Source: Acidobacteriota bacterium
Lineage (GTDB): Bacteria; Acidobacteriota; Terriglobia; Terriglobales; Acidobacteriaceae
NCBI GenBank assembly: GCA_021781255.1
Contig: JAJXXG010001131.1
Span: 1-6,677, forward strand
DNA: 6,677 bases
Direction of reading: 5' to 3'
The notes beneath the pieces were generated by a model that saw nothing but the letters and a program-made list of their open reading frames with translations, made no database searches and was not told where the DNA came from. Of this stretch, positions 1 through 6,677 are shown one piece after another. Made by a program: the position numbers and the translations under genes. How positions within the stretch are numbered: position 1 is the stretch's first letter; each line of letters starts with the position of its first letter.

Positions 1-977
1 TGGGAGGTGCTCCATTTCCAACGGCCGAGAGTCCAGTCCTGCGAAAGCATGTAACGAACGGCATCAGAGTTGAGGTTGGCGCGAGTGATAACTGTGGGCT
101 CAAGATAAATCAGATGCGGAGCGGGTTTTCCAGCTATCCTTTCATGAATTAGTTCCATCGCCTTCTGGCCCATAGCCCGAGTATTTTCCTGGATGACGCA
201 ATCCAGTTCGGGGTTGAGATCAAAAGCCGGAATGCCGTCACTGTCAAAGCCAATCACTTTCACACGCCGTTTGCGAGGCGCGGCGTGTAGGGCAGACAAA
301 GTCCCATCTAGCGTGGTGGACATCAGCGTCACAATCGCGTCCAGATTGGGCTGAGTCCTGAGTACATCTTCGGCCAATTGCTGCTCATGGGGGGTGTTAT
401 AGGTGCCCAATCGCTCGGTTGCGATATGGATGTGCGGATAATTCGCGGCAAGCGTTTCATCGATTGCCCGTGCGCGGATTATGGTGCTGCTCACGTCGGG
501 ATTGAGGCCGAGAATCGCCACCGTTCCATGACCATGCAAGATCTTGGCGACATGTTGCGCTGCAATTCTTCCAGCCTCTTTATCGTCGTTCAGAACGTAT
601 GAGAGATTTCCGCCTGCGGGGATGGGCAATGGAGAGCCAATAATCACCGTGGGAATTCCTTGCGACAATGCTCTGCGCACCGGACTAATAAGAGATAGCG
701 CCTGATCGGGTGCGAGAATCAATCCGGAATAGTGCCCCTTGACCACTCGGTTCACCAGCTGAATCTGCGCTTCAATATCATCCTCGCGCGTTGGAGCAAT
801 CCAGTAAATCGAGCTTCCCGTATCCGCAGCGGCTTCATCGACGCCAACATGTGCAGCTTCCCACAGCGTTGTGCCTTCGGTTTGTGGAATGACAGCGATC
901 GCCGGTGGACGCCGGTGACCGCATCCGGCCGCGCACAGAACAACGACATACAACGCTTGCCGCAAGAGGCGACGCAT
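1..977 (-). CDS. Sugar-type substrate-binding lipoprotein (periplasmic-binding fold, RbsB/LacI-like), C-terminus cut by window edge
   Basis: The minus-strand frame is open from about 1097 down to base 1, giving 325 visible codons from the ATG at 975-977. The N-terminus MRRLLRQALYVVVLCAAGC is a lipoprotein signal peptide: basic start, hydrophobic core, and Cys19 as the likely lipidated residue. Residue 26 onward reads as a sugar-binding periplasmic-binding fold. Visible elements are AIAVIPQTEG..LWEAAHVG (26-45), EDDIEAQIQLVN (65-76), SGLILAP (84-90), GIPTVIIGSP (107-116), the hinge-region NDDKEAGRIAA (130-140), VIGFDSDGIPAF, and CVIQENTRAMGQKAMELI. These match RbsB-type binding proteins and the effector domain of LacI repressors. 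There is no N-terminal helix-turn-helix, so an exported binding protein is favoured over a regulator. The usual R..GF motif after the hinge is RARAID here. The end (SDAVRYMLSQDW) looks close to the natural C-terminus, so probably few residues are missing. An upstream in-frame ATG at 1020-1022 is less likely: it has a weak ribosome binding site and would bury the signal peptide. The gene is divergent from the receptor at 1293. No cognate ABC permease is visible. Confidence 0.85.
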   Translation of the reverse strand, partial: MRRLLRQALYVVVLCAAGCGHRRPPAIAVIPQTEGTTLWEAAHVGVDEAAADTGSSIYWIAPTREDDIEAQIQLVNRVVKGHYSGLILAPDQALSLISPVRRALSQGIPTVIIGSPLPIPAGGNLSYVLNDDKEAGRIAAQHVAKILHGHGTVAILGLNPDVSSTIIRARAIDETLAANYPHIHIATERLGTYNTPHEQQLAEDVLRTQPNLDAIVTLMSTTLDGTLSALHAAPRKRRVKVIGFDSDGIPAFDLNPELDCVIQENTRAMGQKAMELIHERIAGKPAPHLIYLEPTVITRANLNSDAVRYMLSQDWTLGRWKWSTS

Positions 978-982
978 GAAGG

Positions 983-987
983 CTTCC
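983..987 (-). promoter_or_regulatory. Ribosome binding site deciding the start of the binding-lipoprotein gene
   Basis: On the minus strand GGAAG lies 5 bases before the ATG at 977-975. This supports that start over the in-frame ATG at 1022-1020, which has no comparable purine-rich stretch. The chosen start also places the lipoprotein signal peptide exactly at the N-terminus. Confidence 0.6.
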
Positions 988-1202
988 ACGCATCGGTCCC
1001 CGCATTGGTTGAGCTTCCACATCGCAGAGTAGGTGAATCTTACGCTGCGTGCGGGTACCGCGACAAGGCAGTCGTACACTAGTCCATTTGAACTATTTCA
1101 GAGTGGTTGCAGTTGCTCATGTTTCTGATATGTGCCGGAGCGTACGATGCCAGAGTTTGATGCAAAAAGCCCCGACTGGCACTGTAATGTCTGACATCCT
1201 GA

Positions 1203-1231
1203 GCCAACTTGTACCAGTACGGCTGGTTGGC
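1203..1231. repeat. Imperfect inverted repeat, possible operator or mRNA hairpin upstream of the receptor gene
   Basis: GCCAA at 1203-1207 is the inverse complement of TTGGC at 1227-1231. Inside it, ACCAG at 1213-1217 is the inverse complement of CTGGT at 1223-1227, around a 5-base centre TACGG. The two arm pairs share base 1227, and the left arm carries about five extra bases (TTGTA) relative to the right arm. It could therefore fold as a hairpin with a bulge or act as a protein-binding site. It lies about 60 bases upstream of the receptor start. The function is not shown by sequence alone, and arms of this size occur by chance. Confidence 0.3.
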
Positions 1232-1281
1232 TTGGGGAAGATCAGAACTGGGCAAAACTACTCAGAGTGAAAGCTGAATTT

Positions 1282-1286
1282 GGGAG
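1282..1286 (+). promoter_or_regulatory. Ribosome binding site of the TonB-dependent receptor gene
   Basis: GGGAG is followed by a 6-base spacer and the ATG at 1293-1295. This supports the chosen start, which also puts the signal peptide at the very N-terminus. Confidence 0.75.
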
Positions 1287-1292
1287 ATAGCA

Positions 1293-4200
1293 ATGACGAG
1301 GAATTTGACGCAAAAGATTTTTAACATCCTTGCCGCGGCGGCGTTATTCATGTTTGCGGCCGCGTGCTATGCGCAGTTCACTGGCAGCGTACAGGGGACT
1401 GTGGTGGATGCCACAGGAGCTGCCATTCCCAAGGCAAACGTGAAACTTCTTAATTTGAACACGCAGGTCTCTCAAGCGATAACCACTGACAGCACCGGCG
1501 GTTACTCGTTCGTGAGTCTTGCGCCGGGGCCCTACTCGGTGACGGCATCCGCATCTGGTTTCGAATCTGCAACTACGAATTTCACTCTCACCACGAATGA
1601 GAACCAAAACGTGCCGCTGACGTTGAGAGTGGGTAATGTGTCCACGCAGGTTACCGTAACCACGCAAGCTCCCCTGTTGGATACCTCCGACAGTCGTTTG
1701 GAACAAACGTTGAATACGACCGCACTCACAAACCTGCCTCTGCCAGGGCGGAATCCAACCAACGTGATTACCCTGGCTCCAGGCGTTACAGGACTCGGCG
1801 GGCAAGCGTCGCCGGGTACAGCGAATTCTACGAACTTCGCCCCTGAAAACTGGGTGAGTGCAAGCGCCAACGGACGTGGAGCAAATGGCAATCAATACAT
1901 TGTGGACGGAATGGATGTTACAAGCAGTATTCGTCCCGGCGTCATCAATCTGACCCCGAACGCCGACACCGTGCAGGAAGTGAGCGTGCAGACCGACACC
2001 TATTCCGTGGACTACGGTCGAGCCAGCTCAATCCAGACAGTGATGACAACAAAGTCCGGCACAAACGAGTTTCACGGGATCGCGAGCGAATACTACACCT
2101 ATCAGGGGCTGACGGCACGCGGTGAGTTCGGAGTCCCTCAACCGACGCGCTTGAACCCATACCATGTGAACAACATGTCGTTCGCTGTGGGCGGTCCGGT
2201 AATCCCGAAGAAGCAGTTCTTCTTCTTCGTGGGTTATGAGCCATATCTCTCGCTGTCGTCCAACGGCAGCAGCCTGGTGGGATACGAAGCACCGGAATTT
2301 CTCCAATTCGCACAAACCGTGCAGCCGAACAGTCCTGAAGTGCAACTGATGGCAAAGTACAAGCCCACCGGAGCCACAACCGCAGGCGTGGAGGCTACGG
2401 CTGGACAGTTATGGAGCAACTCGCTACCAGTTGCGGATCAGGCCGCATGCGAGAGCGGAGTTGGCGATCTCGGTTCTGCATACGACAACATTCCATGCGG
2501 AACCCCCGTGTTTGATAATGGGCATTTCAACTCTTCCAGCTTCTATAACGCAAAGCAATACAACATTCGCCTCGATAAGTACTTCAAGAACGATCGCATC
2601 TACGGTAACTTTTTCCGTACCACGATTGACAACGGCGGTCCGAGCATACGGCCCGATTTCGCCACTACGAGCAAATACTTTGTATTCTCATTTCAGGCGA
2701 ACGAGACACACACGTTTTCACCCACCATGCTGAATGAGGCAATCTTCGGTTACAACAGGATCGAAGGACATTCACCTGCGTCGGGCCTCTTCAGCGTTCC
2801 AATCGTCAATGTCAATCAGCTGGGCACCGGATGGGGTAACGGCTTTGCGGATGGCGATTACATTCAACACAGCTACCACTGGCGCGACGTGCTGACGAAG
2901 ATTGTTCAGTCACATGCCATCAAGGTAGGTTTTGAAGCGTGGCGCGGAGATGACATTGCTCTCTTTGCCGGCGCGTATGGCCAACCCAATCTCTATTACC
3001 AAAACATGATCGACCTGATTAATGACGATCCATATAGCGAGAGCGGCCTCTCCTACGATCCCGTCAGTGGCAAGCCTGCTCCCGGAAACTACGGCTACAA
3101 GGAAACGACTTTTGGCCTCTTTGCTGAGGACACATGGAAGGCAACCCGCAAACTAACGATCAACTACGGCATTCGATATGACAACTTCGGAAACCCATAT
3201 GTTGCTCTTAAGGGAACTGTGCTGGCCAACTTCCACCTCGCTACGGGACAGAACCTGGCGGACCAGGTGGCGAATGGCATCATGACGCAGCAGTCGCATG
3301 TATTTGCAAAGGATCTGAATTGGGTATTCAGTCCGCGTGTGGGTGTGGCGTACTCGCCCTTTTCAAGTAACAAGTGGGTAATCCGGGGAGGTTTCGGGCT
3401 CTACCATGACTACTTCACGCTGGGGAACGCAGAGAACGGGCTGAAAGGCAACCCTCCTGGATTTGTCGTTCCGACCTTCTATAACAATGGATCCACAGCA
3501 GTGCCCATCTTCAGCTATGGAACGCAAAACCACTACCCGTTTGGGTTCCAGTACCCCGCATTCGTCGGACACCCTCTAAACGCAAAGGGAGGAATTGAGG
3601 GGTCGCAGATAAATGTGGGAGGCACAGACGTCAATTTGAGCTCTCCGAATACTCTCAACTGGTCTGCACAACTGGAGCGTGAGGTTACAAATCGCATTAC
3701 GGCCGCCATTGGCTACTCTGGAAGTCACTCCTACAACCTGATTGTGGCTGGAGGCAATACTGGAAACACTTCCTACGGCGCAGATGTGAATCTAATCCCC
3801 GGCGATCTGATTCAACATCCAGCGTTTGACTCCAATGGCGTATGGACGGGGAGTGGAATCCAAACCCGCCTCAACACGAGCTTCGGTGCCATCAACTATG
3901 CCTTCAACGGGGCGCGCGGAAACTACAATGCACTAATTGTTGCAGTGAAGGGGCGCTTCAGCACCCACGGATTTCTGACCGCATCGTATACACGATCAGA
4001 ATCCAAAGACGATTGGGGTAACTACCCCAGCGGTTATACTGCAACCGGCGGGACAACCTATGACATCAATCAGTGGTATAGCCCCTCCTCGTGGGATACA
4101 CCTAATCGCTTCTCACTGGGTTGGAGCTACGACATACCCGGCGTGACTGGCTCTGGAGGATTTGTTCGCAGAGTAACAAATGGTTTCAATCTTTCCGGGA

Positions 4201-4751
4201 TAACAATTCTCCAATCCGGCACGCCCTTCTATGTCTACAACGGGAATCCACTGTCGCTTGTGGATACTGCGGGCGTCACTGTTACCGCGTCTAACTACCA
4301 AAGCGAGTTAGCAGCTGGTCACATCGCGTTTGCGGCTGATAGCGGAAACTATGCTGCCGATGGTGATAACTACAACATTCCCGATGTTGTAAGCTACCAC
4401 CAGAAACATGACAGAAAATCGTACGAGTATACGGGAGCTGTGGATTCGGGAGTCATTACTCATTCGCAATTCGCGCAGCCAACATTCAAACCAGGCGGTA
4501 CGGAAGGGAATGAGAGACTGAATGCATTTCGTAACCCCGGCTATGCAGATACGGACTTAACGGTGGCAAAAACCACAAACATTAAGGAGCGCTTCGATCT
4601 GGAATTCAGGCTGGATATCTTCAATCTGTTTAACCGGGTAAACCTGAATGGTGTAGATACAAACTATGGAGATACGAGCGCCAACTTCGGCACCACGAAT
4701 AGCAATCTGCCGCCGCGCAATATGCAGGTTGCCGCTCGTTTCACTTTCTGA
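1293..4751 (+). CDS. TonB-dependent outer-membrane receptor with N-terminal carboxypeptidase-regulatory-like domain (Oar/SusC-like, acidobacterial type)
   Basis: This is a complete 1152-residue protein, the usual size for this acidobacterial class. Residues 1-27 form a signal peptide with likely cleavage after CYA at residue 27. Residues 31-115 (GSVQGTVVDATGAAIPKANV..., GGYSFVSLAPGPYSV, ASGFES) are a carboxypeptidase-regulatory-like beta-sandwich, as found ahead of the plug in SusC/Oar-like receptors. The plug follows at about 118-262, with LPLPGRN at 148-154, IVDGMDV at 203-209 and TTKSGTNEFHG at 252-262. The barrel starts around 270, with VGGPVIPKKQFFFFVGYEP from 299. Near the end are RLDIFNLFNRVN (about 1106-1117) and a terminal RFTF, the aromatic C-terminus expected for assembly by the BAM machinery. 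Expected role: energised import of a large or scarce ligand across the outer membrane. The ligand is not readable from sequence, but the adjacent putative glycosidase and sugar-binding lipoprotein suggest a glycan or glycoside. The mature protein has only two cysteines, 386 and 402. I see no clear TonB box. A terminator follows the gene. Confidence 0.95.
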   Translation: MTRNLTQKIFNILAAAALFMFAAACYAQFTGSVQGTVVDATGAAIPKANVKLLNLNTQVSQAITTDSTGGYSFVSLAPGPYSVTASASGFESATTNFTLTTNENQNVPLTLRVGNVSTQVTVTTQAPLLDTSDSRLEQTLNTTALTNLPLPGRNPTNVITLAPGVTGLGGQASPGTANSTNFAPENWVSASANGRGANGNQYIVDGMDVTSSIRPGVINLTPNADTVQEVSVQTDTYSVDYGRASSIQTVMTTKSGTNEFHGIASEYYTYQGLTARGEFGVPQPTRLNPYHVNNMSFAVGGPVIPKKQFFFFVGYEPYLSLSSNGSSLVGYEAPEFLQFAQTVQPNSPEVQLMAKYKPTGATTAGVEATAGQLWSNSLPVADQAACESGVGDLGSAYDNIPCGTPVFDNGHFNSSSFYNAKQYNIRLDKYFKNDRIYGNFFRTTIDNGGPSIRPDFATTSKYFVFSFQANETHTFSPTMLNEAIFGYNRIEGHSPASGLFSVPIVNVNQLGTGWGNGFADGDYIQHSYHWRDVLTKIVQSHAIKVGFEAWRGDDIALFAGAYGQPNLYYQNMIDLINDDPYSESGLSYDPVSGKPAPGNYGYKETTFGLFAEDTWKATRKLTINYGIRYDNFGNPYVALKGTVLANFHLATGQNLADQVANGIMTQQSHVFAKDLNWVFSPRVGVAYSPFSSNKWVIRGGFGLYHDYFTLGNAENGLKGNPPGFVVPTFYNNGSTAVPIFSYGTQNHYPFGFQYPAFVGHPLNAKGGIEGSQINVGGTDVNLSSPNTLNWSAQLEREVTNRITAAIGYSGSHSYNLIVAGGNTGNTSYGADVNLIPGDLIQHPAFDSNGVWTGSGIQTRLNTSFGAINYAFNGARGNYNALIVAVKGRFSTHGFLTASYTRSESKDDWGNYPSGYTATGGTTYDINQWYSPSSWDTPNRFSLGWSYDIPGVTGSGGFVRRVTNGFNLSGITILQSGTPFYVYNGNPLSLVDTAGVTVTASNYQSELAAGHIAFAADSGNYAADGDNYNIPDVVSYHQKHDRKSYEYTGAVDSGVITHSQFAQPTFKPGGTEGNERLNAFRNPGYADTDLTVAKTTNIKERFDLEFRLDIFNLFNRVNLNGVDTNYGDTSANFGTTNSNLPPRNMQVAARFTF

Positions 4752-4772
4752 GGTCTGCATAACATTTCAACG

Positions 4773-4809
4773 TGAGGAGACTGGGTCAATCGGTCTCCTC
4801 AGCATTTTT
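4773..4809 (+). terminator. Rho-independent terminator after the TonB-dependent receptor gene
   Basis: TGAGGAGAC at 4773-4781 pairs perfectly with GTCTCCTCA at 4793-4801, with one further possible G-U pair inside the loop end. The loop is about 11 bases. After GCA comes a run of five T at 4805-4809. The hairpin begins 21 bases past the receptor stop codon. It should end most receptor transcripts, so the downstream gene probably has its own promoter or depends on readthrough. Confidence 0.85.
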
Positions 4810-4924
4810 CTGCTGCAATGCGATAATCCTCAATTGTGCTGCGCTGAGCGGCGACCACGGTGGATTACAAAGGCATCAGGAGTGCAAGATAAGCTCGGCA
4901 TCTCTCAGGCATCGTGGTGTACAA
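4810..4924 (+). other. Leader region upstream of the putative glycosidase gene
   Basis: These 115 bases lie between the terminator and the next start codon. No strong sigma-70 promoter is obvious. The best pair I can see is TTACAA at 4865-4870 with GATAAG at 4888-4893 and a 17-base gap, which is weak. The ATG at 4925 is preceded only by a poor GTGGTG ribosome binding site. A good AGGAG lies at 4878-4882, but no standard in-frame start follows it. Confidence 0.4.
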
Positions 4925-6677
4925 ATGAAGACGAACTTAGGTTTTACATTCTCGCTGATTACATTCTTTGTGACGGCCATTCCTGCGTCGGCCTTCGCCA
5001 ACAATCTTGAATTGAGAAATGCTTCTACGGTCGCGCGGTTCGGGCCTGAAGGCTTGATTGCGATTGAGGACACGGCTACCCATGCACGTCTCGATCTTGC
5101 CGCAGACAGATGGTCAGTGGTTATTGGCGATGAAACGTTGCGCAGTCAAGAGGCAAAGCCGGAGGTTAGCGCTGCGACCGAGAACCAGATTTCTTACTCA
5201 TATACGATCAATGGCTATCGCGTACGGGTTCTGTACTGGCTCAAGCCTGGATGGAAATTTGTTGCCAAGAGAATAGAAATCCTGCACGCCCCGAGTTCTG
5301 ACTTTACTGTTCATCAGGTTACTCCGTGGGACGTCATTGTACAAACTCAAGTGACAAGTAACTATGTGCCGTCAACCTATGTTCCTCAGTTAGGCGCAAC
5401 AACTGCAAAGAGCCGTCAGTTTCTCCCCGGCAAGGATTTCGGAGATTTCCTTCACTTGGCGGATTACGCGGGCGCCATGCTTACGGTGCAGAACCCGTTC
5501 CTCAATGTGCATCATAATGGTCAGTCTGTCAGCATCGATTATTCGCCCGAGATGGAATGGCGACAGTCCTGGGGAAATTTCCGTAGCGATATCGCCTGCA
5601 TGGGAACTTACCGGCGGAGCGGTGAGCGCCTGCCGCGTGAAATGGTACTGGAATGGCATCTCCCGCCCTCGCAGTTGGAAAAGAATGGAATGGATCGTGC
5701 AGAGATCAACGCGTTCACTCAATGTGTTCGGGCTTTTCTGATCCATCCTGCTCCGGAGCCTATTTCCGTTGAGGTAGGCTGGACGCTCAACGACTATCAG
5801 ATTGATGTAGGGACCGCAGAGGGACGCAGCGAGTATAAGAGAATAATTGATATAGCTTCGAGCCTGGGAATCCACAACTTGCTCTATGCGCCCAGCAACT
5901 CAAAACTGTCGGCTCGCGCGGATAGCACCGATAGCTGGGGCTGGGGATATGTGCTATGGCTGGATCTTGGAGAGAAGATCAGAAAGGGCGAGTGGAATCC
6001 TGAAAAGGATCCAGTTCCAGCATCTGTATCAGAGATGATCGACTACGCAAGAAGCCGGAAGATAGGCTTGCTTGCTTACGTCTATCCTTCCATTCCATTT
6101 TCGAAGGATTCGTCATGGATTGTGAAAAGAGCACAGCGTGGCAGTGGGCGTTCCGGAGATCCAGGTCATCAGTATGCAACTCTGGCATCGCGCGCATTCC
6201 AGAACTACCTTATTCGAGAGCTGCTCGCGTTCAAGAAGCGAACCGGGATTACAGGATACTCTTTTGACTACACATGGTTGAATCTTCCCGGTAGCAGCAG
6301 TTATTCACAGTGGTATGGCTGGCGACGGGTTATGGAGGCTCTGCGAAGAGCTGATCCATCCATCGTCATCGACGGGCGCCAGTCTTATCAACTTTACGGT
6401 CCATGGATATGGCTTTCCGGAAGCTATCCTCACCCTACAGGGACCGATGAGCAGCCGGAGAGTTTTAAGCCCTTCCCGGACCTTCACTTTGATCGCGTCT
6501 CAGCGGATCGAACCAGGTTCGTGAATTATTGGTACCGCAACTATCAGTTTGCACCCGAGCAGATCATTCCCGGTTATGCAACTCACCAGACGGAGCGATC
6601 ACGCTATATCCCTGGCGTAGCTGGCAAGCCCGGTAAAGTTGAGATGATGTATACCCGCTATCGGCCTCGGGACTGGG
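4925..6677 (+). CDS. Putative secreted glycoside hydrolase (beta-rich N-terminal domain plus clan GH-D-like barrel), C-terminus cut by window edge
   Basis: This frame is open for 584 codons to the window end. Residues 1-25 are a signal peptide with likely cleavage after AFA at residue 25, so the protein is exported. Residues 26 to about 275 are beta-strand-rich (NLELRNASTVARFGPEGLIAIEDTATHARLD...), like the N-terminal sandwich of GH31, GH36 or GH97 enzymes. From about 279 the pattern alternates strands and helices like a TIM barrel: SVEVGWTLNDY (281-291), IHNLLYAP, a helix, then IGLLAYVYPS, a helix, then GITGYSFDYTWLN with Asp448, a helix, then SIVIDGRQSY with Asp483, GPWIW, GTDEQPES (Asp508, Glu509), and FDRVSADRTR (first Asp is 523). 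In clan GH-D (families 27, 31, 36) the nucleophile is an Asp ending strand 4, and Asp448 fits that place. This is inference from pattern; I do not recognise the exact family and cannot name a substrate. The start has a weak ribosome binding site, but no other standard start gives the signal peptide. It lies downstream of the receptor terminator, suggesting separate expression. Confidence 0.75.
   Translation, partial: MKTNLGFTFSLITFFVTAIPASAFANNLELRNASTVARFGPEGLIAIEDTATHARLDLAADRWSVVIGDETLRSQEAKPEVSAATENQISYSYTINGYRVRVLYWLKPGWKFVAKRIEILHAPSSDFTVHQVTPWDVIVQTQVTSNYVPSTYVPQLGATTAKSRQFLPGKDFGDFLHLADYAGAMLTVQNPFLNVHHNGQSVSIDYSPEMEWRQSWGNFRSDIACMGTYRRSGERLPREMVLEWHLPPSQLEKNGMDRAEINAFTQCVRAFLIHPAPEPISVEVGWTLNDYQIDVGTAEGRSEYKRIIDIASSLGIHNLLYAPSNSKLSARADSTDSWGWGYVLWLDLGEKIRKGEWNPEKDPVPASVSEMIDYARSRKIGLLAYVYPSIPFSKDSSWIVKRAQRGSGRSGDPGHQYATLASRAFQNYLIRELLAFKKRTGITGYSFDYTWLNLPGSSSYSQWYGWRRVMEALRRADPSIVIDGRQSYQLYGPWIWLSGSYPHPTGTDEQPESFKPFPDLHFDRVSADRTRFVNYWYRNYQFAPEQIIPGYATHQTERSRYIPGVAGKPGKVEMMYTRYRPRDW

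Larger units (their letters stand above)
978..1292. other. Divergent intergenic region between the binding lipoprotein and the TonB-dependent receptor
   Basis: This 315-base stretch separates two divergent start codons and should hold both promoters. I see no convincing -35/-10 pair in either direction. It contains several small symmetrical elements: GCGG-GTA-CCGC at 1051-1061, TGCCAG and CTGGCA half-sites at 1148-1153 and 1176-1181, and a longer imperfect inverted repeat at 1203-1231. Short open frames crossing it (for example 1049-1270 plus) lack a ribosome binding site and recognisable protein features. I do not call a gene here. Confidence 0.6.

Noticed and set aside
1..977. LacI-family transcriptional repressor
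   Set aside because: No helix-turn-helix precedes the binding domain; the N-terminus is instead a lipoprotein signal peptide with Cys19.
732..1082. Plus-strand open frame of 116 residues
   Set aside because: It is the exact complement frame of the binding-lipoprotein gene; the minus-strand reading gives a coherent exported binding protein.
1148..1181. TGCCAG and CTGGCA inverted half-sites separated by 22 bases
   Set aside because: Six-base arms with a long spacer are expected by chance in several hundred bases; no further symmetry extends them.
1049..1270. Short plus-strand open frame of 73 residues in the intergenic region
   Set aside because: No ribosome binding site, no recognisable protein features, and it overlaps the expected promoter region of two divergent genes.
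1370..1380. Lipoprotein signal in the receptor (AAAC at residues 22-25)
   Set aside because: The signal peptidase I site CYA ending at residue 27 fits better, and receptors of this class are integral barrels and not lipoproteins.
1344..1895. Minus-strand open frame of 183 residues
   Set aside because: Lies antisense inside the receptor gene, is rich in Arg, Cys and His as expected of a shadow frame, and shows no known domain.
4666..5010. Plus-strand open frame of 114 residues spanning the receptor end, terminator and hydrolase start
   Set aside because: It reads through the terminator hairpin and overlaps both real genes out of frame; a chance frame.
5390..5875. Minus-strand open frame of 161 residues
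   Set aside because: Antisense to the putative hydrolase, whose frame is continuous through this region with a clear protein pattern; no independent support.

Overview
The window looks like part of a carbohydrate-uptake locus from an Acidobacteriota genome, most likely the Acidobacteriaceae/Terriglobia group. The basis is the central gene, which has the architecture of the large acidobacterial TonB-dependent receptors (signal peptide, carboxypeptidase-regulatory-like domain, LPLPGRN plug motif, FNLFNRVN motif near the C-terminus). Base composition is moderate and even across the window, with no sign of a recent insertion. The taxonomic placement is inference from protein style, not from a marker gene.

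Layout. (1) Positions 1-977, minus strand: a substrate-binding lipoprotein of the RbsB/LacI-type periplasmic-binding fold, cut at its C-terminal end by the window edge. It has a lipoprotein signal peptide and no helix-turn-helix, so it is read as an exported binding protein and not as a LacI repressor. (2) Positions 978-1292: a 315-base divergent intergenic region with both ribosome binding sites and some imperfect inverted repeats, but no confident promoter. (3) Positions 1293-4751, plus strand: a complete 1152-residue TonB-dependent outer-membrane receptor. (4) Positions 4773-4809: a clear intrinsic terminator. (5) Positions 4810-4924: a short leader. (6) Positions 4925-6677, plus strand: a secreted protein open to the window end. 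It has an N-terminal beta-rich domain followed by what reads as a (beta/alpha)8 barrel resembling clan GH-D glycoside hydrolases. The family is not identified with certainty.

Inferred joint function: the putative hydrolase would act on a glycan or glycoside in the periplasm or outside the cell, the receptor would import the ligand across the outer membrane using TonB energy, and the binding lipoprotein would capture a released sugar. No ABC permease, ATPase, transcription factor or inner-membrane transporter is visible in the window, so this pathway is a hypothesis from gene order. I see no CRISPR array, RNA gene, insertion sequence, phage gene or defence module. The most novel item is the putative hydrolase.
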